This document shows, one piece after another, positions 9,835 through 18,116 of a DNA stretch of 64,000 nucleotides (within the stretch, counting starts at the first letter, position 1; every line of letters starts with the position of its first letter). The position numbers and the translations under genes were made by a program. The notes below the pieces were generated by a model. The model was not told the DNA's origin. It saw nothing but the letters and a program-made list of their open reading frames with translations, and ran no database searches. Origin of the DNA: Gammaproteobacteria bacterium. Lineage in GTDB: Bacteria > Gemmatimonadota > Gemmatimonadetes > Longimicrobiales > Gaopeijiaceae. Where the stretch lies: assembly GCA_028819075.1 (NCBI GenBank), contig JAPPMM010000019.1, positions 114,440 through 178,439 of the forward strand. The letters are read 5' to 3'.

Positions 9835-10445
9835 CGGACGACCTCCGCTGGCGTTCCGTTAGACCCGCCGAGGGCGGGCTCCGTCCCTGCCGGCGGACGG
9901 ACGAATGTCTCGATCCGAAAGTGGGCGCGCACCGCCGGACCCTCCTCCACGGCCGGATCGGGGATCGAGATCATCTCGAGTTCCATCGGCGTAACGATGC
10001 GCGGCAGTGACGCGACCGCGGTGAGAAAACGGGCCACCTCGTGGTAGCCGCCCACCACGGACATTTCGTAAGTCCGGCTCGTGTAGAACGGATTCGCTTC
10101 CTCCTCTCCGGGGCGCATGAAGGCCAGGTCTCCGAGCCCTGACCGCCGGGCCTCGGCCGCCAGTGACTCCAGAAGCGCCGGGACCTCCTCGGTGCGGGGG
10201 ATCAACTGCTCGAGCCGCGCGATGTGATCCGAGTAGCGTCTCAGCCGGCTCGCAAGTTGCGCGGTCCCCTCGGGCAGCAGGTTCCGAGCGCGTTCGTTTC
10301 CGGCCTCCAACCGCTCCAGACGGCGCGTCAGCCGCTGCACCTCCCCGTCCCGGCGGCGGTGCTCGCGGTAGAACAGAGCCGCGGCCAGCGTCACCAGCAC
10401 GGCCGCCAGCAGCGCGGGCCGCGAACCCGGGATCGCGATCATCAT
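9831..10445 (-). CDS. pilO: PilO-like pilus assembly protein
   Basis: 204 aa: one N-terminal transmembrane helix (about 9-24), a coiled-coil stretch (about 28-95, rich in R/E/L), and a ferredoxin-like C-terminal domain. It partners PilN in the inner-membrane alignment complex. The double ATG at 10445/10442 overlaps the pilN stop (ATGA), which favours the first. Sequence similarity to PilO is modest; the neighbourhood pilM-N-O-P-Q is decisive. Confidence 0.85.
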   Translation of the reverse strand: MMIAIPGSRPALLAAVLVTLAAALFYREHRRRDGEVQRLTRRLERLEAGNERARNLLPEGTAQLASRLRRYSDHIARLEQLIPRTEEVPALLESLAAEARRSGLGDLAFMRPGEEEANPFYTSRTYEMSVVGGYHEVARFLTAVASLPRIVTPMELEMISIPDPAVEEGPAVRAHFRIETFVRPPAGTEPALGGSNGTPAEVVR

Positions 10446-11068
10446 GCCGGGTTGCTCACCGATGCGCGGGGCTGGTAGGAAACACGGAGCACAAAGGCGC
10501 TGAGGACCCACTCCGCACCGTCCGGCAGTCGTTCCGCCACCTGCTCGGTACCGACCAGGCTGACGGAAGTCAGGAAGGGAGAGACCTCCAGCCGGTTCAT
10601 GAAGCGCGTCAGGGCAAAGGTGTTGGCGGTTCGTCCCTCGATCTCCACCTGGACCCTGTCCCCACCGCCCGCTTCCGCGATACGCGTCAACCAGGTGAAC
10701 TCCGGCATTGCAGCCGCCACTTCATCGAGGATGTGGGACCAGACGTACCGCCCCTGGTCGAGCTCCCGGATAACCCGCACTCGCGCGGCCACGGAATCGC
10801 GTCCGGCACGCAATTGGTCCGCAGAGGAGATCAGACCGGCCAGTGCGGTCGAGTCGCCCATGGCTTGAGTGACTCGATCCTCCAGAACTCGCTGACGATC
10901 GCGGGCACCCGGGTGAAGCAACGCCAGCACCAGGAGGGTGGCCAGCCCGGGAACGCTCGCCGCCAGGTGCCACGGCGACGCGGCTTTCGAAGGCGACGCA
11001 TTCGCTGACGATCGCCGCCTGCGCGCGGCGTGGCCCGTCCCCCCGGGCATCAGGTTGATTTCGATCAC
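10442..11068 (-). CDS. pilN: PilN-like pilus assembly protein
   Basis: 208 aa. It starts with the highly conserved PilN cytoplasmic peptide MIEINLMPG, which binds PilM, followed by a basic stretch, one transmembrane helix (about 35-52) and a periplasmic coiled-coil plus alpha/beta domain. ATG overlaps the pilM stop by 4 bases. Confidence 0.9.
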   Translation of the reverse strand: MIEINLMPGGTGHAARRRRSSANASPSKAASPWHLAASVPGLATLLVLALLHPGARDRQRVLEDRVTQAMGDSTALAGLISSADQLRAGRDSVAARVRVIRELDQGRYVWSHILDEVAAAMPEFTWLTRIAEAGGGDRVQVEIEGRTANTFALTRFMNRLEVSPFLTSVSLVGTEQVAERLPDGAEWVLSAFVLRVSYQPRASVSNPA

Positions 11069-12102
11069 CGGTCGCGACTCCGTGGGAATGAGCGCAACGC
11101 CAGACCCACCGGCAACAACAGCATGGGCGCGACCTCTTCCAGCTCGACATCAACGCAGGCATCGGGACGGACGGGAATTCGTTCGAAGGGGTTGGCGACG
11201 TGTGTTTCGACGGAGAGGATGCGGCCCAGCGCCTCGGCCAGACCCGGGATCCGGGCACCCCCGCCGCTCAGGTAGACGCGCCCTAGACCAAGGTCGGCGG
11301 ACCTCGTCTTCAGGAAGGCCGACGCCCTCCCCAGTCCCACGGCCATTTCGTCCGCGGCGGACTCGATGACCGCCCGTAGGCCGGGCGATACCCGCTGACC
11401 GCGAATCATGGCTTCCGTAGACCGTGCCCCCAGGCCCGTCTCCCGCTGGGCGGCCTTGCACAGGGAGCGCACGCCGAAGTGGAAATCGCGCGTGACAGCG
11501 GGGATTCCTTCCTCCACAACGACCACAGTGGTCGTCTCCCAGCCAATGTCGGCGGCCATAACGACACCCTCGGCCGCTTCGGGATGGTTGTGGATCAAGG
11601 CATTTCTCAGCGCAAAGCCATCTACGTCAAGGACTTCGACCGTGAGCCCGGCAGTGCGCACGACTTCGGTGGCCTCATGCACCAGGTCGCGCTTGGCTGC
11701 CACCAGAAGGACGTCCATGGGATCCCCGGGGGTGAGGATCTGGAAGTCCAGTTCGACGCTGGCGGTATCGAAGGGAAGATGCTGTTCGGCCTCCCAGCGG
11801 ATTACCTCCCGCAACTCGGACGGCTTCATGCGCTCCAATTCGATCCGCTTGGCAATGACACCGTGACCCGCGACGCCGGTCACTACTCGACCCTGCTTCA
11901 GTCCGGAGTCCCGGAACAGTTTGACGACCGCTTCAACCACGGCAGTGCCGGCGCGTGCATCATCGCTTCCCTCCGTCAACGCGCGCATCGCAATCCGGGA
12001 GACTTCGGGAGCGTGCCTCGCATGGCTCATCTGTACGACCTTGAGGTATCGGCTCCCGACATCGAGCCCAAGGGACACTTGCCCGCGCCTGAACCAGCCC
12101 AT
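11065..12102 (-). CDS. pilM: Type IV pilus assembly ATPase-like protein PilM
   Basis: Actin-fold cytoplasmic protein (345 aa) that recruits PilN. Evidence: SLGLDVGSRYLKVVQ phosphate-1 motif at the N-terminus, KPSELREVIRWEAEQHLPF typical of PilM/FtsA-like type IV pilus proteins, VVMAADIGWETTTVVVV phosphate-2 and the adenosine motif VYLSGGGARIPGL. I chose the ATG at 12102 because the conserved part begins a few residues later; the preceding gene ends 4 bases upstream. Confidence 0.92.
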   Translation of the reverse strand: MGWFRRGQVSLGLDVGSRYLKVVQMSHARHAPEVSRIAMRALTEGSDDARAGTAVVEAVVKLFRDSGLKQGRVVTGVAGHGVIAKRIELERMKPSELREVIRWEAEQHLPFDTASVELDFQILTPGDPMDVLLVAAKRDLVHEATEVVRTAGLTVEVLDVDGFALRNALIHNHPEAAEGVVMAADIGWETTTVVVVEEGIPAVTRDFHFGVRSLCKAAQRETGLGARSTEAMIRGQRVSPGLRAVIESAADEMAVGLGRASAFLKTRSADLGLGRVYLSGGGARIPGLAEALGRILSVETHVANPFERIPVRPDACVDVELEEVAPMLLLPVGLALRSFPRSRDR

Positions 12103-12106
12103 CGGC

Positions 12107-13255
12107 CTAGACGGGCTCGAGCCAGGAGCCTGCCGGCAGGGCCCGCATCGTCCGGAGTCCGGCATGGCTGAGCGCGCGCAGGCCGGCGCAGGCGGACGCC
12201 TCCACCAGAGCCCGTCCTTCCAGGAGGACGCGGTCGCCCGAGCGGATCCACCCGGCAACGCGGGCATCGTCGGCAAGGCGGACGGCCTGCGTCGCCAGCA
12301 CCAGCCCCGCGAAGGTTGCGTTCGCCAGGAAGCTTGCGCCCCCGTCCACCACGAGCACCCCCTGTCCCTCGCCGCCGGTCACCTCCAGCGACCCGCGGAC
12401 AACGACGACCGGCAGGTAGGCCCCGCAGCTTCCGCCGGGACTCAGGGGCGTGCCCCAATTGCCCGCCGCAGTTGCGGGACAACCGCTGCCGAGATGGACG
12501 CGCGTACTGCCGCCAGCGATGCCGAGCGTGATGTCGGCCAGCTCCGCAAGATCCTGGAAGGAGAGGACTCCCAGATTCAGGGACGGCGGATTCAGGTCGA
12601 GAGCCAGCCGCTGCCGCCGGGCCGACTCGGGGGTGGCAGCCGGGGGCACCCAGCGCCCGCTCTCGGCTACTACGCCGTGCGGGAAGATCGAATCCGCCAC
12701 CGGAAGCTGCGGTGCGCACTCGGTAGCACCCCAGGCCAACGGCGCAGCCGTAACGCGGTCACCCGCAATACGCGCCGAATCCGTTACCGTGATGCTGGCC
12801 CGAGCAGCGACCGCCGCCGGGAACGTGCTGATGCGGGCGCCTGCGTCGAGCGCCCAGGTCAGCCGCCCGACCTTCGCGCGGGCTGCACCGTTCACCAGGC
12901 CCTCCCCCGCAAGCAGGTGGATCTCGCGTGTAAGGCGATGCGCGGCCACGCGATAGGCACCTCGCTGCCCGTGCGCACCCTCGACCACCGTGCTGTCCCC
13001 GACCGGCACCGCCGCGAGCAGCCCCGTCGCCGTGCCGGTCACCGCGCGCACTCCGCCCTCCGCGGCGAGCCGTGCGATCAGCAGGTCGCGTTCCGCTCGA
13101 GCTACCGTCAGTTCCTGGTGCGCCAGGTAGTGGAGGAGATGTCCGAAGGCGGTCGCGGCGAGCAGCACCATGAGGATTAACGGGATCGCGAATCCCCCGG
13201 CGCCCGCGTCTTCCGGGCCGGTGACGCTCCTCACGGCCAGGTCTCCCGCGGCCAC
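12107..13255 (-). CDS. PilX-like pilus-associated membrane protein
   Basis: 382 aa with a prepilin-like N-terminus: a Gly-Gly then FAIPLILMVLL hydrophobic helix at about 20-45. The usual Glu at +5 is absent, as in many PilX-type proteins. The remaining 330 residues are beta-rich, Gly/Ala-rich and secreted in character, with cysteine pairs. Lying between a PilW-like gene and pilM, it is most likely a large minor pilin. Its N-terminus overlaps the 3' end of the preceding gene by 25 bases. Confidence 0.65.
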   Translation of the reverse strand: MAAGDLAVRSVTGPEDAGAGGFAIPLILMVLLAATAFGHLLHYLAHQELTVARAERDLLIARLAAEGGVRAVTGTATGLLAAVPVGDSTVVEGAHGQRGAYRVAAHRLTREIHLLAGEGLVNGAARAKVGRLTWALDAGARISTFPAAVAARASITVTDSARIAGDRVTAAPLAWGATECAPQLPVADSIFPHGVVAESGRWVPPAATPESARRQRLALDLNPPSLNLGVLSFQDLAELADITLGIAGGSTRVHLGSGCPATAAGNWGTPLSPGGSCGAYLPVVVVRGSLEVTGGEGQGVLVVDGGASFLANATFAGLVLATQAVRLADDARVAGWIRSGDRVLLEGRALVEASACAGLRALSHAGLRTMRALPAGSWLEPV

Positions 13256-13959
13256 ACGCGCGCCGAGTCAATTGTGGTCGCAACGGGAGCCTGGCCGAAG
13301 GCCAGCCGCAGATCGAGTCCGGCCCCGCGGCCCGACACCCTCGAGCCGACGCCTGCGCCTGTTCGCAGGACCTGCGCGGTGAGCGGCTGGCGCCCCCCTC
13401 GGCCCGGGCGGTAGCGGAAGGCACCCGCAGCGACGTGGTAGCTGCCCCGTTCGAATACTCGTCCCACGACCGCCTCCGGTACCGCTGGGTTCAGTACCCA
13501 AACCTCACCCGCGGCGCCATCGCCGCATGCGCCGGTCCGAACCCGGACGAGTTCCGCGACACGCCACACCCCATCGGCGGCGAGGACGAGCACGGAGTCC
13601 TTGGCGGGGTCGGGTCGGCGCAGTCCGGTGTAGCGCACCGCCCAAAGGGGCTGAGGGACGGTGGCGCAACCTACCCCCGTTCCCCGAAACGCCCTCAAGG
13701 CAACGGAATCTCCGGCGCCTGCCACCCAGTCGATGCCGGCAAGCCCCGTCCTCAGTTCCTGCGCGAGCGTGTACCGTGTGATCCTTCTCGTTTCGCGCAC
13801 CTGCGCGTCTTCTGTCACGCTCCAAAGGGCATGTCGAAGGGTCGTCAGCGTCTGCAGCGCCGCCGCCATGACCGCTACCAGGAGCACCATGGCGGTAAGG
13901 GCCTCCACGATCGATGATCCCTGGCGAGAAGCGGCTGCCCGCGGGTGTGGCGCGCCCAT
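13231..13959 (-). CDS. PilW-like minor prepilin
   Basis: 242 aa with a type III (prepilin) signal: a basic leader of 14 residues ending RQG, then SSIVEALTAMVLLVAVMAAAL, with Glu at +5 and a long hydrophobic helix. The rest is a beta-rich globular domain with four cysteines. Length and position after a PilV-like gene match PilW. No prepilin peptidase gene is in the window. Confidence 0.7.
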   Translation of the reverse strand: MGAPHPRAAASRQGSSIVEALTAMVLLVAVMAAALQTLTTLRHALWSVTEDAQVRETRRITRYTLAQELRTGLAGIDWVAGAGDSVALRAFRGTGVGCATVPQPLWAVRYTGLRRPDPAKDSVLVLAADGVWRVAELVRVRTGACGDGAAGEVWVLNPAVPEAVVGRVFERGSYHVAAGAFRYRPGRGGRQPLTAQVLRTGAGVGSRVSGRGAGLDLRLAFGQAPVATTIDSARVWPRETWP

Positions 13960-13960
13960 G

Positions 13961-14335
13961 TCAGGGTGCCGGCACGATTGTCGTGACGCGCAGCAACTCC
14001 GCTCTTGTGGTGTCGTGCGCGCTGGCCCGGATGACCACCTGCAGGAGCCTCCCTCCCAGGGGAACCGGATCGTCCCAGACGAGCGCCCCCCACGGGTATT
14101 GGCGCGTCGCGCCGCCCGATGCCCCGAAGAGCCCGAGGGAGTCGGCGATCTCCCCCGCCGCCACCACCGCGGCGGACAGTTCTCCGGCGCGCCGCCAGGA
14201 ATGAAGCGATGCGGTGCCGAGCGCGGCCGCTGCCAACAGACCCGTGCACAGGAGCACGATGGCCAGCATGGCCTCTACGAGCGTGAATCCCGCGGACACG
14301 GCCGCCGCAGGAGGCGCCCAGCTCGACCCACTCAT
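13961..14335 (-). CDS. PilV-like minor prepilin
   Basis: 124 aa. The prepilin cleavage motif is textbook: a 16-residue leader ending SAG, then FTLVEAMLAIVLLCTGLLAAAALG with Glu at +5. A short C-terminal domain follows. ATG overlaps the upstream pseudopilin stop by 4 bases. Confidence 0.78.
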   Translation of the reverse strand: MSGSSWAPPAAAVSAGFTLVEAMLAIVLLCTGLLAAAALGTASLHSWRRAGELSAAVVAAGEIADSLGLFGASGGATRQYPWGALVWDDPVPLGGRLLQVVIRASAHDTTRAELLRVTTIVPAP

Positions 14336-14760
14336 CGCCGGGATACCCGCCCGTAGGTGGAAATCACCAGCGACGCATGTGTTGCGCCCCGCCCGAAACG
14401 AAGCGTACGGGCAGACATCCGGCCAAGTCCGAGCGCATTGAATTCGATGGTCGCGAGAGTATCCCGCCCCGACATGTCGAGCGAAACCCCGTAGCGGTCT
14501 CCCAGGTCGACACGCTCCCGGAATGTGCCCCCGAGGCTGCGCTCGATGTGCCCGCGGCCCGGCACAATCGTGACCTGCGAGGCACCGGACCCCAGCGCGT
14601 CGATCCGGGCGCGGGCGAGCAGCCCCGCGCTGGCTTCGCGCGCCTGAGTCACGGCCCAGCGATCACGGTGCAGTTGCAGGGCAGGCATCCCCAGCGCGAT
14701 CCCGATGCCGACGATGGCCAGCACCACTAGGCACTCGAAAAGTGTGAATCCCCCGTTCAT
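14332..14760 (-). CDS. GspH/FimT-like pseudopilin
   Basis: 142 aa with an extremely short leader (MNGG) before FTLFECLVVLAIVGIGIALGMP. This is the Glu+5 pilin helix followed by a FimT/GspH-type domain (LARARIDALGSGASQVTIVPG and a C-terminal FNALGLGR segment). First gene of the minor-pilin block. FimT proteins in other bacteria help bind DNA during transformation, which would fit the comEA-like gene downstream at 23.2 kb; that role is inferred. Confidence 0.78.
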   Translation of the reverse strand: MNGGFTLFECLVVLAIVGIGIALGMPALQLHRDRWAVTQAREASAGLLARARIDALGSGASQVTIVPGRGHIERSLGGTFRERVDLGDRYGVSLDMSGRDTLATIEFNALGLGRMSARTLRFGRGATHASLVISTYGRVSRR

Positions 14761-14859
14761 GCCATGAAAGATGGCGTCCGGGGATCCTGCCGGGGATGGC
14801 GTTCCGGGACTACCGAATGTCGAATCCGGGACTACCCGGCTCCAGAGCCGCTCCGGCCG

Positions 14860-15858
14860 CTACCGGAACTGCGTGGGGATGTTGAGCACCTGACCCGGGT
14901 AGATTCGGCTGCCCCGCAGGTTGTTCGACCGCCGCAGCGCAGCGATCGTCGTGCCGTGCGCGCGCGCGATGTCCCACAGGGAATCCCCCCGCTGCACCCG
15001 GTAACTCAGGTGCATGGCCTGTACGCCGACTCCGCCACCCGGCGGGATCGTCAGGACCTGACCCGGATAGATCCGGCTGCCCAGAAGGTTGTTCGACTGC
15101 TGGATCGCCGCGATCGTCGTCCCGTACGCGCGCGCAATGTCCCACAGTGCGTCTCCGGAGCGCACGCGATACGATCGGCTGCCGGCACCCGCTGCCGCGA
15201 CATCCTCCGCCGACGCAGCCTCCGCCGCATCCGTCGCGGCCGCCACCCGGGTCTCTGTCGCCTGGACGGCTCGCGTCCTCAGGCCCTCGACGTAGCGGGT
15301 GTATGGTTCGGGATACAGGGCGATGTGGTAGTGGGGGGGGCGGGACTCGCGCGTGGCCTCCAGGACCCCGTTCGCTTCCAGGGAGAGCAGGACATCCTCC
15401 AGCCATGCGCGGCAGGGGCGATGGTTGGACCGGCGCAGGTCGACGGCCATGCCGGTGGGATGCACCGAGCGGCTGGAGGCGTTGGGGGGCTGCCGGTTGA
15501 GCGCGCGTGTCAGGCTGGTGACGACCATGACTTCCCCGCAGGCCCTGCGATACTGCCCCGCCAGCCGTTCCACGAAGGTGCGAACCTGGGGACGGGCGTA
15601 CGGGAAGCTGACCTCGTCATCGATGTCATAGTCCCGGTTGCCGTACAGCGGCACCAGGTAGCCCAGCTCGACAAACCGCCGCACGTGAGCGGCGTCCCGC
15701 AGGTAGGTGAAGTCGTGGGCCCGCGCCTGCGCGTTCTGGGCGGTCAGCGAGCGGGACGACCCGCGGAGGCTCTGCGCAGCGGATGAGGAGGGCGCGAGCC
15801 CCGCGGCCAGCAGTGCGCCGCAGACCAGGACTCCTGCCCGAATGCCGTATCGTCCCAT
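14860..15858 (-). CDS. Secreted LysM protein with a D-Ala-D-Ala peptidase-like domain
   Basis: 332 aa with a signal peptide (about 1-28). The central domain resembles DUF5715 and LAS-type metallopeptidases: SVHPTGMAVDLR gives H133 and D140, and PPHYHIALYP gives H176/H178, the expected zinc ligands. After an Ala-rich linker come two LysM repeats (about 231-275 and 286-329; YRVRSGDALWDIARAYGTT and YRVQRGDSLWDIARAHGTT), which bind peptidoglycan. It likely trims or remodels the wall in the periplasm. Only about 100 bases separate it from the pilin genes downstream on the same strand. Confidence 0.8.
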   Translation of the reverse strand: MGRYGIRAGVLVCGALLAAGLAPSSSAAQSLRGSSRSLTAQNAQARAHDFTYLRDAAHVRRFVELGYLVPLYGNRDYDIDDEVSFPYARPQVRTFVERLAGQYRRACGEVMVVTSLTRALNRQPPNASSRSVHPTGMAVDLRRSNHRPCRAWLEDVLLSLEANGVLEATRESRPPHYHIALYPEPYTRYVEGLRTRAVQATETRVAAATDAAEAASAEDVAAAGAGSRSYRVRSGDALWDIARAYGTTIAAIQQSNNLLGSRIYPGQVLTIPPGGGVGVQAMHLSYRVQRGDSLWDIARAHGTTIAALRRSNNLRGSRIYPGQVLNIPTQFR

Positions 15859-15956
15859 CGTCTCCCATCCAGATCCAAGCTGTAGCGGGAGGGTGACCGG
15901 ATCGCCCCACTCCGACCATCTCCAAACTTCATTTGTTTAGAGTGCGCAGCGTGTAT

Positions 15957-15985
15957 TCTATACGCCGATTCTCCCCCGTCCGCAA
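15957..15985 (-). promoter_or_regulatory. Candidate promoter for the LysM gene
   Basis: On the minus strand, TTGCGG (15980-15985) and TATAGA (15957-15962) are separated by exactly 17 bases, within an AT-richer patch. They sit about 100 bases ahead of the LysM start at 15858. The fit to sigma-70-type boxes is reasonable, but promoter consensus in this phylum is uncertain. Confidence 0.35.
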
Positions 15986-16127
15986 GGGTTTACAACGACA
16001 TGGCGGGCCCGGAGCCGGAAGCATGGGGCCGTGTCCAACGTCAGCTGGGAAGGCACTTTGCGACCGAGGTGCGAGAACGGCGACGCCGGTGCGGAGCGCG
16101 GAATGCGACGACGTCTGGCGGGTGGCC

Positions 16128-16742
16128 TTACCCGGCGGCGGCGAAGTTGGCGGCCACGACGTCCCAGTTGACCGTGCTCCACCACGCGGTGAGATAGTCG
16201 GGCCGGCGATTCTGATAGCGCAGATAGTACGCGTGCTCCCACACGTCCACGCCGAGGATCGGGGTCTGGCCATCCATGAGCGGGCTGTCCTGGTTCGCCG
16301 TGGAGCGCACCGCCAGTCCGGAATCGGTGGCGACCACCCAACCCCAGCCGGAGCCGAAGCGGGTGATGGCCGCTGTGTTGACCCGGCTCTTCAGCTCGTC
16401 GACGGAGCCGAAGGCAGCCTCGATCGCGTATGCCAGGTCACCACTGGGGGCGTCCGCGCCGCCGGGCGTCATCAGGTCCCAGAAAAGCGCGTGATTGACG
16501 TATCCGCCGCCGTTGTTGCGCACCGCGCCGCGAATGGCCTCGGGGACGTCGCCCATGTTGCCCAGCAGGTCTTCCACGCTGCGGTCCTGGAGGCCGGGAT
16601 GCGACTTGAGCGCCGCGTTGAGATTGGCGGTATAGGCCGCGTGGTGCTTCGAGTGGTGTATCTCCATCGTGCGCGCGTCGATATGCGGCTCGAGCGCATC
16701 GTAGTCGTAACCGAGGTCCGGAAGCTCGTGGGGATAGGCCAT
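16128..16742 (-). CDS. sodA: Superoxide dismutase, Mn-type (Fe/Mn family)
   Basis: 204 aa cytoplasmic enzyme that dismutes superoxide. Metal ligands: H29 (MEIHHSKHH), H84 (VNHALFW), D166 and H170 (DVWEHAYY). The second-sphere pattern (N-Q-D near 150-152, WGWVV) suggests manganese rather than iron. No signal peptide with the ATG at 16742; the open frame upstream adds nothing family-like. Divergent from dinB with 146 bases between. Confidence 0.95.
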   Translation of the reverse strand: MAYPHELPDLGYDYDALEPHIDARTMEIHHSKHHAAYTANLNAALKSHPGLQDRSVEDLLGNMGDVPEAIRGAVRNNGGGYVNHALFWDLMTPGGADAPSGDLAYAIEAAFGSVDELKSRVNTAAITRFGSGWGWVVATDSGLAVRSTANQDSPLMDGQTPILGVDVWEHAYYLRYQNRRPDYLTAWWSTVNWDVVAANFAAAG

Positions 16743-16888
16743 GGTCGCAGGCTCCGCTGTATGAAGGGGACGTTCTCCCGGGCACCTCACCGGGACGAGG
16801 CGTGGTATGTCGGGGAATCGGCATCGTATCTTACAGGCAAGTGCCCCGGAGTTCCACCACTGGCCGCGGGAGAACCTGGACGCTGAAG

Positions 16889-18091
16889 ATGAACCCGCCG
16901 CGCATTCTTCTGGTCGACTGCGACAGCTTCTTCGTGCAGGTGGCGCGCCTCGAGGATCCCGATGGCGCGGGACGTCGGCGACTGCTGATCGTCGGGGGGA
17001 CGCCGGAGGGTCGGGGCGTGGTCGCGTCGGCCTCCTACGAGGCGCGCAAACACGGCGTCCGCTCGGCGATGCCCACCGCGCAGGCGCTCCGCCTGTGTCC
17101 CGGAGCCGCGGTGGTTCCCGTGCCGAGGGCTGCGTGCGTGCGGCGCAGCCGGGAAGTTCGGCGCGCGTTGGAAGAGTTGTCGCCCGTGGTCAGACCGGCT
17201 TCCATCGACGAATTCTACCTGGATCTCTCGGGCACGGAGCGGATGCTGGCCGGGGAGTCCTTCGAAGACACCGCCCGGCGCATCCGCGATACCGTGTTGG
17301 CGCGCACCGGCATTTCGGTTTCCGCGGGAGGCGGCACCCGGCGCCTCATCGCCAAGCTCGCCACCGGACTCGCCAAGCCGGCGGGCGTCTGCATCGTGCC
17401 TCCGGGAGAGGAAGCCGAGTTCATGCGGCGTTTCGACCTCGAGGACATCCCCGGGATCGGCCCCGCGTTCCGCGCGGCGCTCGAGCGCCGGTCGCTACGG
17501 TCCGTTGCCGACGTGCTGCGGGTCCAGCAGGAATGGCTCGAGCGCTGGTTCGGAGCCCGGCGCGCCCGCTGGCTGCACGACCGGGTGCGGGGACTGGACG
17601 GCGAGAGCACCCTCCCGGTGCGCGAGCGGAAGTCGGTGAGCGTGGAGCGGACGTTCGCCGCCGACCTCTCCGACGACGATGAGCTGGACGGCGTCCTGTC
17701 GCGACAGGTGAACTCGGTCGCGCGGCGCGTTCGCCGACTCGGTGGGGGAGCGCGCACGATCACCGTCAAGATCCGGGACCGGGATTTCGCGACCCGCCAG
17801 TGCAGCCGCACCCTGCCCCGGCCGGTGGAATCGGACCAGGCCATCCTTCGCGTGGCCCGCGAGCTTCTCGCCGAACTACGGTCGCGGCGCCGAACTCCTG
17901 CGCGCCTCCTCGGCGTCGCCGCCAGCGGATTCTCGAGCGAAGGGAAACGCGCGCAACTCGCCTTCCTTCCCGAAGCCGACGATCCGGATCCGGACCGCGC
18001 ACGCCGCATCTCCCGGGTGATGGACGTCGCCCGGAACCGGTTCGGCGATGGCGCCCTCGGTCCGGGGCGCAGCCTCGGTTCCCGGGAGTAA
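16889..18091 (+). CDS. dinB: Y-family DNA polymerase (DinB/Pol IV-like)
   Basis: Translesion polymerase (400 aa). Catalytic carboxylates D10/D12 ([10 protein letters not shown]) and D107-E108 ([10 protein letters not shown]), the [13 protein letters not shown] finger motif, a HhH thumb ([14 protein letters not shown]) and a little-finger domain ([13 protein letters not shown] onwards). The motif around the first Asp ([15 protein letters not shown]) departs from the common DMDAFYASVE, as in some environmental DinB-like proteins. The ATG at 16889 is preferred to an upstream ATG because it immediately precedes the first beta strand. No SOS box was evident upstream. Confidence 0.9.
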   Translation: MNPPRILLVDCDSFFVQVARLEDPDGAGRRRLLIVGGTPEGRGVVASASYEARKHGVRSAMPTAQALRLCPGAAVVPVPRAACVRRSREVRRALEELSPVVRPASIDEFYLDLSGTERMLAGESFEDTARRIRDTVLARTGISVSAGGGTRRLIAKLATGLAKPAGVCIVPPGEEAEFMRRFDLEDIPGIGPAFRAALERRSLRSVADVLRVQQEWLERWFGARRARWLHDRVRGLDGESTLPVRERKSVSVERTFAADLSDDDELDGVLSRQVNSVARRVRRLGGGARTITVKIRDRDFATRQCSRTLPRPVESDQAILRVARELLAELRSRRRTPARLLGVAASGFSSEGKRAQLAFLPEADDPDPDRARRISRVMDVARNRFGDGALGPGRSLGSRE

Positions 18092-18116
18092 CCCCGCTCG
18101 GCGAACCGCTGTTTCC

